This document shows, in pieces, positions 1-8,686 of a stretch of DNA of 64,000 nucleotides (its first letter is position 1; the number at the start of each line of letters is the position of its first letter). Below the pieces are notes generated by a model. That model ran no database searches, was not told the origin of the DNA, and saw only the letters and a program-made list of their open reading frames with translations. Location: the NCBI RefSeq assembly GCF_000143985.1, contig NC_014364.1, positions 930,001 to 994,000 of the forward strand, given 5' to 3'. This DNA comes from Sediminispirochaeta smaragdinae DSM 11293. Its GTDB lineage: Bacteria > Spirochaetota > Spirochaetia > DSM-16054 > Sediminispirochaetaceae. The position numbers and the translations under genes were made by a program.

Positions 1-996
1 TTATTTATCGGAGGAACGGGGAATCTTTCCCTCGACTGTTCCCTTCGGGCGATCTCCCAGGGCCACCGTCTCTACCATCTAAATCGAGGCCACAGTCCCC
101 TTTCTATTCCGGGTGTTCAAACCATCGTCGGGGATATGAATGATGAGGCTGCGATCGCCTCAAAACTTGCGGGAATGCACTTCGATGCGGTGGTTGAGTT
201 TATCGCCTTTAGCCCCGATCAGGTGGAGCGGGATATTCGCCTGTTTACTGGTAAGACGAAGCAGTATCTCTTTATTTCCACCGCCTCCGCTTATCGTAAG
301 CCTCCGGTCCATCATGTGATGACCGAGGCGACCCCTTTGGAGAATCCCTATTGGGACTATTCTGCAAAAAAGATTGCCTGTGAGCGGATTCTTGAGAGGG
401 CGTACCGAGCCTCCGGCTTTCCCGTTACCATTGTCAGACCTTCCCATACCTACAGCAGTCGATGGATTCCCACGGCGTGGAGCTCTTCCGATTTTACCGT
501 TGCCGCCAGAATGCTGGCGGGAAAAGAGGTCATTGTTCATGGCGACGGACAGTCCCTTTGGACCCTCACTCATACCAAAGATTTCGCCGTTGGCTTGGTT
601 GGGCTTCTCGGTAATCCTGCGGCCATTGGTGAGGCCTTTCAGATTACCGGGGATCAGGCTCTTACCTGGGAGGCCATCCACATGGCCGTCGCCGCAGCCC
701 TTGGTGTTGAGGCGAGGATCGTCCATGTACCCTCGGACTTTATCGCTGCGGTCGATCCCGAGATGGGAGCCCATTTCCTCGGCGACAAGGCCTGCTCGGC
801 CCTTTTCGACTGTTCCAAGCTCAAACGTCTTGTGCCCGAGTTTCGAACAACCATCCCCTTTCATCAAGGCGTTCGAGAATCGGTAGCATGGTATCTTGCC
901 GATCCGGCCCGCCAACGTGTAAATGAGCAGATCGATGAGGTAATTGAAAGGGTCCTTAGTGCCTGGCACCGGGGAATGCAGGCAGCGCTTTCCTGA
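1..996 (+). CDS. NAD-dependent epimerase/dehydratase, 5'-truncated
   Basis: This is an extended short-chain dehydrogenase-like protein that probably acts on a nucleotide sugar or a related sugar. The open frame runs into the left edge of the window: the first codons read LFIGGTGNLS, the glycine-rich NAD(P)-binding loop that normally sits within the first 15 residues, so only a few N-terminal residues are missing. An internal ATG at 136 is not the true start because it lies after this loop. STASAY followed by YSAKK matches the S...YxxxK catalytic triad. The substrate cannot be assigned from the sequence. The gene ends 31 bp before the next gene. Confidence 0.85.
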   Translation, partial: LFIGGTGNLSLDCSLRAISQGHRLYHLNRGHSPLSIPGVQTIVGDMNDEAAIASKLAGMHFDAVVEFIAFSPDQVERDIRLFTGKTKQYLFISTASAYRKPPVHHVMTEATPLENPYWDYSAKKIACERILERAYRASGFPVTIVRPSHTYSSRWIPTAWSSSDFTVAARMLAGKEVIVHGDGQSLWTLTHTKDFAVGLVGLLGNPAAIGEAFQITGDQALTWEAIHMAVAAALGVEARIVHVPSDFIAAVDPEMGAHFLGDKACSALFDCSKLKRLVPEFRTTIPFHQGVRESVAWYLADPARQRVNEQIDEVIERVLSAWHRGMQAALS

Positions 997-1027
997 TGCA
1001 ATGTGATAACCATCAAAGGAGCTTTGA

Positions 1028-2344
1028 GTGCGTTTTCAGGTTGGACTTATAGCCCCTCTTTGGTCATCGGAAAGGATCCTTGAGATAGCCAAAGAGTTTT
1101 CTGATGACCTGGAGCTTGTTCCTTTTGTCTTTGAACGGCTGGAGGAAATTGCAGATATTCTCGATGAACATATGGAAGCCTTTCCTTTCTGGCTTCTTTC
1201 CGGCCCCTTGCCTTTTGCAGTTGCTAAGCATCATGTAGGCCCTGTTGAAAATCTTGTATATTGCCGAGTGACGGAAACCGGACTTTTGATGGAACTCTTG
1301 AAGATGGCATTTGAATGTCATTCATTTCTGGAAAAGTTATCGATTGATTTTATTGATGATGCTGCTGATATTGAAGAGGTGCTGAATGAATTGGGCCTCC
1401 CGCGACATGATGTTAAGGTGAAGCGCTATAAGATTCCTGTAGTCGAAGAAGAGATCCTCAAATTTCATCAAGATTTGTGGGAAAGCAAAGCGATACAGTA
1501 CGTAATAACAACAATCCCTTTTGTATACAAATATCTCAAGCAGAAAGGTGTTCCTGTATACGGGGTGCACTCATCACGGCTTGAAATTCGCCTGTCGCTT
1601 GAACTTCTTATAGAAAAAATCCGCGGTTCCTATTTCCGTAATACGCAGTCGAGTTTGGTAATGTTTGAGATAGAAGATTTTGATGCGCTTATTGAGAAGG
1701 CCCAAACTCCTTATAAACTTCAGCTTTTAGAATTGAAAATTCGCAATATGCTGCTTATGTACAGTGAGGGAATTGGCGGGTATCTTGTTTATAAGGAAAA
1801 CGGCCATTATGAAATTTTTGCTTCAAGAGGGCGTATTGAACAAAAAATCAGTGAACTTCAGGATGTAAAAACTTCAATCGCCCTTGACTTGGACAGTACC
1901 ATTACTATCGGTATTGGATATGGTGAAACTGTTTTTGCTGCCCAGATTAATGCATATAAGGCCTTAAAGCATTCCCGGCAGGGGAGACACATTGTTGTTG
2001 TAGAAGATGGGCGTGAAATCATCGAATATGATAATGAGGCTGGAACGTTGCAGTATGGTACCTCATCCGATGATGAGGTACTGAATCGTCGTCTGCGTGA
2101 AGCAAAGGTCAGTATCAGGACATATAGAAAAATACAAGCTTATTCCCGTAACTTAAGTCCTGCTGGTTTTTCTGCGGCTGAAATAGCGCAGCAGATGGGA
2201 GTAACCAATCGTAATGTTCGTCGCATATTGGCCGGTCTTTTCCGTGTTGGCCTCGTTAAGGCTATAGGTGAAGAGAGTATTGGGGCCAGTGGTCGTCCTG
2301 GACGGATTTATCAATTTGTAGCGATCGATCAATCTCTTTCATAG
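1028..2344 (+). CDS. Regulator with degenerate cyclase-like domain and C-terminal winged HTH
   Basis: A 438-residue cytoplasmic protein starting at GTG 1028 behind a good AAAGGAG. The first ~190 residues look like a PrpR_N/ligand-sensing alpha/beta domain. The middle (about 200-345) ends in GIGYGETVFAAQINAYKAL, the pattern seen in degenerate GGDEF/GTP-cyclohydrolase-III-like domains of CdaR-type regulators, without a GGDEF signature. The last ~65 residues (FSAAEIAQQMGVTNRNVRRIL) form a helix-turn-helix. It is transcribed just ahead of an M20 hydrolase and a DUF3100 transporter, with a large palindrome in between, so I infer it controls that operon. The domain assignments come from pattern recognition only. 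Confidence 0.7.
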   Translation: MRFQVGLIAPLWSSERILEIAKEFSDDLELVPFVFERLEEIADILDEHMEAFPFWLLSGPLPFAVAKHHVGPVENLVYCRVTETGLLMELLKMAFECHSFLEKLSIDFIDDAADIEEVLNELGLPRHDVKVKRYKIPVVEEEILKFHQDLWESKAIQYVITTIPFVYKYLKQKGVPVYGVHSSRLEIRLSLELLIEKIRGSYFRNTQSSLVMFEIEDFDALIEKAQTPYKLQLLELKIRNMLLMYSEGIGGYLVYKENGHYEIFASRGRIEQKISELQDVKTSIALDLDSTITIGIGYGETVFAAQINAYKALKHSRQGRHIVVVEDGREIIEYDNEAGTLQYGTSSDDEVLNRRLREAKVSIRTYRKIQAYSRNLSPAGFSAAEIAQQMGVTNRNVRRILAGLFRVGLVKAIGEESIGASGRPGRIYQFVAIDQSLS

Positions 2345-2396
2345 TATCTTCAGGTAGAAAAATGTGGACAGGATGGATAGTGTATGGTATAAATTA

Positions 2397-2431
2397 CGGT
2401 ATAATTAAGGAATAGTTCCTTAATTATACCG
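2397..2431. promoter_or_regulatory. Perfect 16-bp inverted repeat upstream of the M20 hydrolase
   Basis: CGGTATAATTAAGGAA (2397-2412), a 3-base TAG spacer, then its exact complement TTCCTTAATTATACCG (2416-2431). It lies 38 bp before the hydrolase ATG and 53 bp after the regulator gene. There is no T-run after it, so it is a poor intrinsic terminator. It is best read as an operator for the upstream regulator or as a 5'-leader hairpin. The sequence GGTATAAATTA just to the left (2386-2396) resembles part of the arm. Confidence 0.7.
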
Positions 2432-2468
2432 ATGATAATGCGCATATGCGAGAAAGGAACACACAAAG

Positions 2469-3785
2469 ATGGCAAGTGAGACGCAACAAGTGGAGACGGA
2501 TATTTCGGCCCTATTTTTCGAGGCCGTTGAATGGAGAAGAAGTTTACATCGCCACCCTCAATCGGGGTGGTTGGAATTTTATGCTACGGGCTTTGTTGCA
2601 AAAAAGCTTGAATCTTGGGGGTATCAGGTTTTGTTGGGTGATAAGATAATTGACCCTCATTCGCGTTTGTTTTTGCCTGCTCCCGAAACCATGGATGAGG
2701 CGTATGGGAATGCCCTTTCTGCTGGTATTGATGAACAGTATATTCGTCCTGCCAAAGGAGGGCTGACCGGTGTTGTCGGTATTATTCAGGGAAAACAACC
2801 TGGTCCTGTGATTGCATATCGGTTTGATATTGATTCCTTAGAAATAACAGAAACAAGCAATCCTGAACTGGCAGCTAACAAAGAGGGTTTTGTCTCTTGC
2901 TATAGAGGATATGCACACATGTGTGGCCATGATGCAAATACGGCAACAGGACTTCTATTAGCAAAATATCTCTCACAAAGAGTCGACTCATTATGCGGTA
3001 CCGTTAAATTGATTTTTCAGCCGGATGAGGAACGGCTATCGGGTGCTAAATCCATGGTTGCCGCAGGTGTTGTCGACGATGTTGATTATTTAATGGCCGG
3101 GCATATTGCGGCAACCATGGCTGAAACTGGAGCTGTTGCTTTTCATGTTTCAAATATGCTGTCGGTATCACGTTCTGAAATCACCTTTCACGGTGCATCG
3201 GCCCATTCTACAGGAAGACCGGATCTCGGTAAAAACGCAATCCTCGGAGCCTGTAGTGCCGCTTTGAATCTTCACACCATTGCCAGACACGGAAATGGCC
3301 TTTCTGTAGTCCATGTCGGTAAGATTACCGGTGGCGACAGCTGGAATAATGTAGCGGACCGCGCCTCATTGTGGATAGAAGTCCGGGCAGCAAGTTCCGA
3401 TATTGATGCGTATCTTCAACGGAGAGTACAGCGAGTCTTGGAGGGGGCAGCCGAAAGCTATGATTTGCATGTGGAGAGTCGATTGGTTGTGAGTTCTGAA
3501 GCGGGCCATAACTCTCCTGAGCTGATAGAGCTTGGAAAGCGGGCAATCGATGGGCTTTCTTGTGTAACTGCTGTTCCTACGGCGCAGGTCAATGCTTCTG
3601 AAGATTTTGTGGCAATGGCAAACATTGTCCGGAGGCGGGGAGGGCAGGCCATGTATATGCTTCATGGGAGTCCTGTGGGAGGAGGCCTCCATAGTGATTC
3701 GCTCGAAATTGATGAAAAGGTAATTCGCAATGCTGCAGTCACATATGCGGCGATCTACGAAGCGCTTACAAAATTTACTATATAG
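2469..3785 (+). CDS. M20-family amidohydrolase, AbgA-like
   Basis: A 438-residue zinc-dependent amidohydrolase of the aminoacylase/p-aminobenzoyl-glutamate hydrolase type. The metal-site motifs are in order: CGHD at 152-155, FQPDEE at 183-188 and a GHI histidine at about 212, followed by a dimerisation (lid) domain. From memory, the N-terminal block (WRRSLHRHPQSGWLEF) and the overall length match E. coli AbgA. No AbgB partner is adjacent; two DUF3100-type membrane proteins follow instead. It probably hydrolyses an N-acyl or aryl-amide amino acid imported by them. The start ATG has an AAAGGA 11 bp upstream. Confidence 0.85.
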   Translation: MASETQQVETDISALFFEAVEWRRSLHRHPQSGWLEFYATGFVAKKLESWGYQVLLGDKIIDPHSRLFLPAPETMDEAYGNALSAGIDEQYIRPAKGGLTGVVGIIQGKQPGPVIAYRFDIDSLEITETSNPELAANKEGFVSCYRGYAHMCGHDANTATGLLLAKYLSQRVDSLCGTVKLIFQPDEERLSGAKSMVAAGVVDDVDYLMAGHIAATMAETGAVAFHVSNMLSVSRSEITFHGASAHSTGRPDLGKNAILGACSAALNLHTIARHGNGLSVVHVGKITGGDSWNNVADRASLWIEVRAASSDIDAYLQRRVQRVLEGAAESYDLHVESRLVVSSEAGHNSPELIELGKRAIDGLSCVTAVPTAQVNASEDFVAMANIVRRRGGQAMYMLHGSPVGGGLHSDSLEIDEKVIRNAAVTYAAIYEALTKFTI

Positions 3786-3813
3786 AAGAATTACAACATT
3801 ATAGGAGGTTTGC

Positions 3814-4665
3814 ATGAAAGGAGGCAAAGGTACAGATTCAGGAGCATTGGGCGGTTTTTTCGCAGTTGTAAAAGACAGCCGGCTCATACTATCTGTCGTT
3901 GGTATCGTTGTTGTATCGGAATTGATAGGAATTGTCAAAATCCCTTTAGGTGCTTCTCTGTCAATAGCACTGTTTCCGATGCTTTATGCCATGGTTTTGG
4001 GAATGTTTTCTTATTTTTTGAAAGTGGTGAAAAAAGAACAGAGCCAAAAAGCAGAGAACATGATTTTGTTAGCGATCCTTCCTTTGATAGCGAAACTTGG
4101 TATGTCTATTGGACCATCCCTTTCTAAGCTATCGGATATGGGGCTTGCTATCTTGCTTCAGGAATTCGGCCATGTCGGTTCAATTCTTATTGCTCTACCT
4201 ATTGGTCTTTTGTTTGGGTTTCGCCGTGAATTAGTGGGAATGACCCACTCTATTGGCCGGGAGGCAAATGTATCACTTATTGCCGAACGTTACGGTATCG
4301 ATTCGGATGAGGGAAGAGGCGTTATGACCATTTACATTGTCGGAACCTTGTTGGGAACCCTGTTTTATGGATTGATGGTTCCCGTTTTTGTAAAAATGAT
4401 TCCCTCTCTCCATGTTGAAGCGTGGGCACTTGCATCCGGGGTTGGTAGCGGCAGTATGATGGCTGCTTCCAGTGGGGCCCTTAGCACCGTTTTTCCCGAT
4501 CGTGCCAAAGATATCTTGGCCTATGCTGGGGCCAGCCAGGTCCTAACGACTGCAACGGGATTGTATATGTCAATTTTTATTTTTTTACCTCTTACCAACC
4601 GCCTCTATGCGTGGTTGTCGCCTATTATCGGAAAGAAAAAAGATGAGGAGAAAACATATGAGTGA
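3814..4665 (+). CDS. DUF3100-like integral membrane protein
   Basis: A 283-residue polytopic membrane protein with about eight hydrophobic segments. The central GFRRELVGMTHSIGREANVSLIAERYG and the later GVGSGSMMAASSGAL are typical of the DUF3100 family as I recall it. The start is preceded by ATAGGAGG. It lies 28 bp after the M20 hydrolase and overlaps the next, smaller membrane gene by 8 bp, so the two are almost certainly translated together. The function is unknown; the gene neighbourhood suggests a permease for the hydrolase's substrate. Confidence 0.75.
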   Translation: MKGGKGTDSGALGGFFAVVKDSRLILSVVGIVVVSELIGIVKIPLGASLSIALFPMLYAMVLGMFSYFLKVVKKEQSQKAENMILLAILPLIAKLGMSIGPSLSKLSDMGLAILLQEFGHVGSILIALPIGLLFGFRRELVGMTHSIGREANVSLIAERYGIDSDEGRGVMTIYIVGTLLGTLFYGLMVPVFVKMIPSLHVEAWALASGVGSGSMMAASSGALSTVFPDRAKDILAYAGASQVLTTATGLYMSIFIFLPLTNRLYAWLSPIIGKKKDEEKTYE

Positions 4666-5128
4666 TTCCGCTTATTCTCTGAGGTTTGTTTCAACGTTTT
4701 GTATCTTGCTGGTTGTTTCTCTTCTGATCATGTTGGGAATTGGAGTTGGCTATCATACCTCTCCTCTGGAAGTGATACCGGGGCTGCTTCTCTTTTCGTT
4801 TCTCTCTCTTGGTGGACTTCTTCTTGCCGATATCGTTCCTATTCCCTTTCCCGCTGTCGGGTGGGTGGCTGTTTTAGGGGTCATCTTTTCTGTTCCAGGT
4901 CTTCTTCCCTGGACCAATTCTTTTATTGACTATGCAAACAGGATTCCTTTTCTTGCTACCGCCACCCCTCCATTAGCTTTTGCAGGGATAGCGGTGGGCA
5001 AAGATTGGAGTAAATTCAAAAAGGTCGGCTGGAAGGGACTATTTGTTGTTTTTCTCGTATTTTCCGGTACATTCGTGGGGTCCGCTCTGGTTGCGGAATT
5101 TCTGCTTCGTCTGACAAAAGCTATATAG
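4658..5128 (+). CDS. Small membrane partner of the DUF3100-like protein
   Basis: A 156-residue protein with four or five hydrophobic segments and no soluble domain. I chose ATG 4658 because GATGAGGAG precedes it and because the protein then begins just ahead of its first membrane segment; the longer frame from 4607 would add a charged, unlikely N-terminus. It overlaps the upstream gene by 8 bp. It looks like the smaller half of a two-component transporter. I do not recognise a named family with certainty. Confidence 0.7.
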   Translation: MSDSAYSLRFVSTFCILLVVSLLIMLGIGVGYHTSPLEVIPGLLLFSFLSLGGLLLADIVPIPFPAVGWVAVLGVIFSVPGLLPWTNSFIDYANRIPFLATATPPLAFAGIAVGKDWSKFKKVGWKGLFVVFLVFSGTFVGSALVAEFLLRLTKAI

Positions 5129-5165
5129 AAAATTCTTTTTTGCAGTGTATTTCGCTTCTTTCATG

Positions 5166-5190
5166 AGCCGCAGCAGGACTGCGGCTTTTA
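5166..5190. terminator. Intrinsic terminator between convergent genes
   Basis: AGCCGCAG (5166-5173), a 5-base loop, CTGCGGCT (5179-5186), then TTTATTCTTT on the + strand. The perfect 8-bp GC-rich stem lies 38 bp after the membrane-pair operon and just before the 3' end of the convergent GH65 gene. It terminates + strand transcription and may work less well in the other direction. Confidence 0.8.
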
Positions 5191-5197
5191 TTCTTTG

Positions 5198-7513
5198 TTA
5201 CAAATAAACTTCCACACTTTCTCCCGCCTTAAGCTCCACCGCTTTTTCAGGCAGTAGGAGTTGTATCGGTTTTCCCTTGCCTTTATGTTCGAAACGGGCC
5301 TGCTTTTTTCCCACAGTAACTTCGATTCTGTTACCATGGTAATAAAAGGGGAACGAGAGCTTTTTCCACACTTCAGGTAAGGCAGGTTCAAAGCGGATTC
5401 CCCCTTCGTAAGCCTCTACGCCGGCAAAGCCCTGGATTGCCATCTGGCGGGCGATGCCGCATGCTGCGGTATGAATACCGCCGATGAAGGTCCCGCCGCT
5501 TATGGCCGGCTTGGAATTGTAGAGGTCGATGAGCCCTGCCTCGAGAAAATAACGGTAGGCCTCATCGGCGAAACCGAGGCGGGCGGCGACAATGGCATGG
5601 ACTGCCGGACTCAGGGATGAGCGGTGTTGTGTCCGTTTTTCATAATAGCGATAGTTGCGACGCATTGTCTCTTTATCGTACAGGTGGGGGTACTGGTAAA
5701 AAAGCTGTATCACATCGGCCTGCTTGATCACCTGGGTTTCGAAGGCAATGCCGTTTGGCCAGCCCCAGTACTCATTACTGTCTTTCAGGCGTCCGGCAAG
5801 CTCGGAGGGCGCTATATCCTCCAAATCAAAATAGCCGTCGAATTGAGGAAGTAACCCCGTCGTTGGATCTATGCCAGGAATGAAGAGTTTGTCGGCGATG
5901 TCCTTCCAGAGTGCGATTTCTTGTTCTTCAAGTTGTAGTAGCGATGTGAGCTCCTCAAGGCGCTTTGGCTGCTCTCGTTTCAAGCGTTGCAGAGTTTCAA
6001 GGGCCTCGGTAAGTGCAAAACGACACTGGACGTTGGTAAAGAGGTTGTTGTTTGCATTCTCATGGTACTCGTCGGGACCTAGTACCTGGTGGATCTCATA
6101 GCGGCCCTTGCGGGGAAGCCAGACCACCCTGCTGGCGATAAACCTGGCAACTTCAAAGAGGATTTCCGCCCCCTCTCCAACAGTGAAAGCGTGATCGTCG
6201 GTGGCAATGCGGTAGCTTCGTATGGCATAAGCAATATCTGGACTTATGTGAATTTGCCAGTCGTTGAAGTGGTTCCTGATTTTCCTTCCTGTCAGCACAT
6301 CTTTGAAAAAATAGTCGGGACAAAGCTCGTCCCCGCTGTCCCCGCTGATCCAGGCGTAAAAGGCCCCCTCGAAACCGAGTCGGGCCGCCTTGCGCCTTGC
6401 TCCGTCCAAGGTTTTGTAGCGGTAGATTAAAAGCCGTCGCGCGGTTTCCGGCTGGGCGTAGAGGTGTCCGGGGAGGTTGAATATCTCCTGGTCCCAAAAT
6501 GCCGCCCCCTGATATGCCTGGCAGGAGAGTCCTCTTGCTCCGATGGGAAGATGGTCACTATGGGCGGGGGTGGCAATGACGTTATGATAGGTATTGAAGT
6601 TGAGTATGCCCCAGGCATCATCATCGCTATCGACGGAAACAGTGTAACGCTCCCAGATTTTTTTCCAGCAGGCCTCGTGTTCCTCTCGTATGGCATCAAA
6701 ACCTTGCTCTAAAAACTGTTTTGCATCTTCTTCCGCCTCTTCCTGGGGAGTGGGGAGATCCCGGGAAGAGTAGATACTTACACCTACATCGATGGTTACG
6801 CTTTCGCCTGCCCTGAGGTCGAGGTGAAAAGGGCGCAGCATGATGCCTTCTTGTATCGTAAAATTGGTCCCTTCCTTTGGTTTTGTTCCATTCAGAAGAA
6901 GTGCCTGGCGGAGGGCTATATCGATACCGGACTGGCCTGTTCTCATATCGATGCCTGGGCCAGCGTTTGTAGCCCTTTGCGCCTTTGCAAGGGTTGCAAA
7001 GTGATTGCCATTGAGGCTCCACACATCGGTATCGATACCGACAACCGCGATTATGGAACAATCGGTATCTGCGGAGAGAACTATGCGCTGAGCAAGGAGA
7101 TGGATGCCGCTGATATTTGCCAGCCGAGTGAAGGAGCAGGTCATGCGCCCGCTTTCGGGAAGGTCGAAATCCATGGAACCTGATAGCAGTGCCTTTTCCA
7201 AATCAAGACGTAGGAAGCTTTTTGCCTCGGGAGCAGTTGAGGTTTGTAAGGCTTTTCCTTCTGCATTCTCTACCCGAAAATAGAGGCCGTTTGGTATAGA
7301 AGAGAGTTCGCTCCAGGTACCATCAGCGTTGTCCCAGGTATCCTCGACCACACAGGCAACATATGATTCTTTTCGCCAATGGGGAAAGGTTCCCCGGTAG
7401 CCGAGATATCCGTTTGCACAGAGGAAGTTGCTACCCATTGCAACGACTCCTTCCTCATTGTGTACACCCTGTTCGAGTAGCCAAGGACCTGCGAAGTGGG
7501 GCGAGCTCTTCAT
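5198..7513 (-). CDS. GH65 disaccharide phosphorylase (maltose/kojibiose/trehalose type)
   Basis: A 771-residue, signal-less (cytoplasmic) member of glycoside hydrolase family 65, which cleaves alpha-glucosides with inorganic phosphate to give beta-glucose-1-phosphate. The catalytic region is GPDEYHENANNN near residue 480, where the Glu of GPDE is the general acid. The length and the C-terminal beta-rich tail (FEHKGKGKPIQLLLP) fit the family. Which disaccharide is used cannot be fixed from the sequence. The start has AAGGAG nearby, and the promoter shares its control region with a divergent LacI repressor gene. There is no phosphoglucomutase gene in the window. Confidence 0.9.
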   Translation of the reverse strand: MKSSPHFAGPWLLEQGVHNEEGVVAMGSNFLCANGYLGYRGTFPHWRKESYVACVVEDTWDNADGTWSELSSIPNGLYFRVENAEGKALQTSTAPEAKSFLRLDLEKALLSGSMDFDLPESGRMTCSFTRLANISGIHLLAQRIVLSADTDCSIIAVVGIDTDVWSLNGNHFATLAKAQRATNAGPGIDMRTGQSGIDIALRQALLLNGTKPKEGTNFTIQEGIMLRPFHLDLRAGESVTIDVGVSIYSSRDLPTPQEEAEEDAKQFLEQGFDAIREEHEACWKKIWERYTVSVDSDDDAWGILNFNTYHNVIATPAHSDHLPIGARGLSCQAYQGAAFWDQEIFNLPGHLYAQPETARRLLIYRYKTLDGARRKAARLGFEGAFYAWISGDSGDELCPDYFFKDVLTGRKIRNHFNDWQIHISPDIAYAIRSYRIATDDHAFTVGEGAEILFEVARFIASRVVWLPRKGRYEIHQVLGPDEYHENANNNLFTNVQCRFALTEALETLQRLKREQPKRLEELTSLLQLEEQEIALWKDIADKLFIPGIDPTTGLLPQFDGYFDLEDIAPSELAGRLKDSNEYWGWPNGIAFETQVIKQADVIQLFYQYPHLYDKETMRRNYRYYEKRTQHRSSLSPAVHAIVAARLGFADEAYRYFLEAGLIDLYNSKPAISGGTFIGGIHTAACGIARQMAIQGFAGVEAYEGGIRFEPALPEVWKKLSFPFYYHGNRIEVTVGKKQARFEHKGKGKPIQLLLPEKAVELKAGESVEVYL

Positions 7514-7544
7514 TATTTACTCCTTTCGATATATGAGTTTTCGT

Positions 7545-7573
7545 AGTATAATTGGTTATGCAACCGTGTGCAA
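7545..7573 (-). promoter_or_regulatory. Promoter of the GH65 gene
   Basis: Read on the minus strand: TTGCAC (-35, 7573-7568), a 17-bp spacer and TATACT (-10, 7550-7545). The -35 box overlaps the LacI-type operator at 7559-7572, which suits direct repression. Confidence 0.65.
7559..7572. promoter_or_regulatory. LacI-type operator, site 1
   Basis: TGCAACCGTGTGCA has the TGCA-NN-CG-NN-TGCA symmetry and central CG typical of LacI-family operators. It covers the -35 of the GH65 promoter. A second CG-centred palindrome (AAACGTTT, 7604-7611) lies 42 bp away, close to four helical turns. Confidence 0.55.
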
Positions 7574-7603
7574 GGACGCTTTTTTCGATTATTGCTGCAA
7601 ATG

Positions 7604-7611
7604 AAACGTTT
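7604..7611. promoter_or_regulatory. LacI-type operator, site 2
   Basis: AAACGTTT, preceded by TG, is a CG-centred palindrome just upstream of TATACT (7619-7624), the likely -10 of the repressor gene. It is probably an autoregulatory site that pairs with site 1. Confidence 0.4.
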
Positions 7612-7651
7612 TTTTCGCTATACTGACGAAGTTTTTATCAGGAGCTGGAAG

Positions 7652-8686
7652 ATGGAGAAAGAGCACAAACCGGTAACAATTAAAGATATTGCGAGAATCG
7701 CCGGTGTTAGCCATTCGACGGTGTCGCGAAGCCTTAACAATAGTTCTCTCATTTCTCAGGCCACAAAGCAACGTATACAGAAAATCGCCAAAGAATTGAA
7801 TTTTGTTTTCGATTCAAGTGCCCGCAGTCTTTCTACCGGAAGAACGGGAAGCGTTGCGGTAATTTTCCCCGAACTCTTTGATTATTTCGGAAATTCGCTG
7901 TACATGGGGATGTTGATTCAAGGGGTTCGGCATGGTTTCGATCGTTTTTCCATCGACAGCATCGCCACTTTTGCCAAGAACGAATACACCGGTGAAAGTA
8001 ATATAAGAAGACTTATCAGTCGGCGAAAGATTGATGGCCTGTTAATTGTCCATCCCGAGATTGACCCCGGAGATTGGGAATATATCGAAAAATCGGGGAT
8101 TCCCTTTGTTGTACTTCACTTTAAACCGAGAAGCTATGATTATTCTCACATGAATTATCTTTTTACCGATCACGTCTATGGTGGCGAACTTGCAACGCGT
8201 AGACTGATTGAATCGGGGTGCCGAAAAATTCTCTGCCTCAGTGAAGATTCTGTCGAACCGCAGTTTCAAGAGCGTACTGATGGGTATAAACGTGCTCTTG
8301 CCGAGGCAGGAATCCCTTTTGATGCTCGACTTGTGAAAAAAGGAATGGTTTCATTCGAATTTGGGTATCGCACGATACTTGAGATGCAAGATCGCCTGCA
8401 TGAAATTGACGGTATCTTTGCCGAGGCGGATCTTGTTGCCATCGGCTGTATTGAGGCGTTGAAAGGCCTTAGTGTTTCTATTCCTGGTGATATACCGGTT
8501 ATCGGCTACGATGATACTGAGCTCGGTGCGGTTTTTCATCCACCGCTCACTACTATTCATCAGCCTCGGGAGGAGCATGCAGGACTTGCTTGTGCTCGTC
8601 TTGTAGAGTTAATTGAAGGAGCGGGGGATCCGCCTATGCAGCTTATTGTCAAGCCGCAGTTGATTGAGCGGGAGAGCTGCCCATAG
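7652..8686 (+). CDS. LacI-family repressor of the GH65 gene
   Basis: A 344-residue repressor. The N-terminal helix-turn-helix reads VTIKDIARIAGVSHSTVSRSL, followed by the hinge helix and a periplasmic-binding-protein-like sugar-sensing domain (ending in DIPVIGYDDTELGAVFHPPLTTI). I chose ATG 7652, which has AGGAG eight bases upstream and puts the HTH at residues 8-30; the longer frame from 7568 would add an unneeded tail. It is divergent from the GH65 phosphorylase and almost certainly controls it in response to a related disaccharide. Its stop codon directly abuts a 142-bp inverted-repeat element. Confidence 0.9.
   Translation: MEKEHKPVTIKDIARIAGVSHSTVSRSLNNSSLISQATKQRIQKIAKELNFVFDSSARSLSTGRTGSVAVIFPELFDYFGNSLYMGMLIQGVRHGFDRFSIDSIATFAKNEYTGESNIRRLISRRKIDGLLIVHPEIDPGDWEYIEKSGIPFVVLHFKPRSYDYSHMNYLFTDHVYGGELATRRLIESGCRKILCLSEDSVEPQFQERTDGYKRALAEAGIPFDARLVKKGMVSFEFGYRTILEMQDRLHEIDGIFAEADLVAIGCIEALKGLSVSIPGDIPVIGYDDTELGAVFHPPLTTIHQPREEHAGLACARLVELIEGAGDPPMQLIVKPQLIERESCP

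Noticed and set aside
160-969. Long minus-strand ORF (269 codons) opposite the epimerase gene
   Set aside because: It mirrors a clearly conserved SDR protein and its own translation shows no family pattern or ribosome site.
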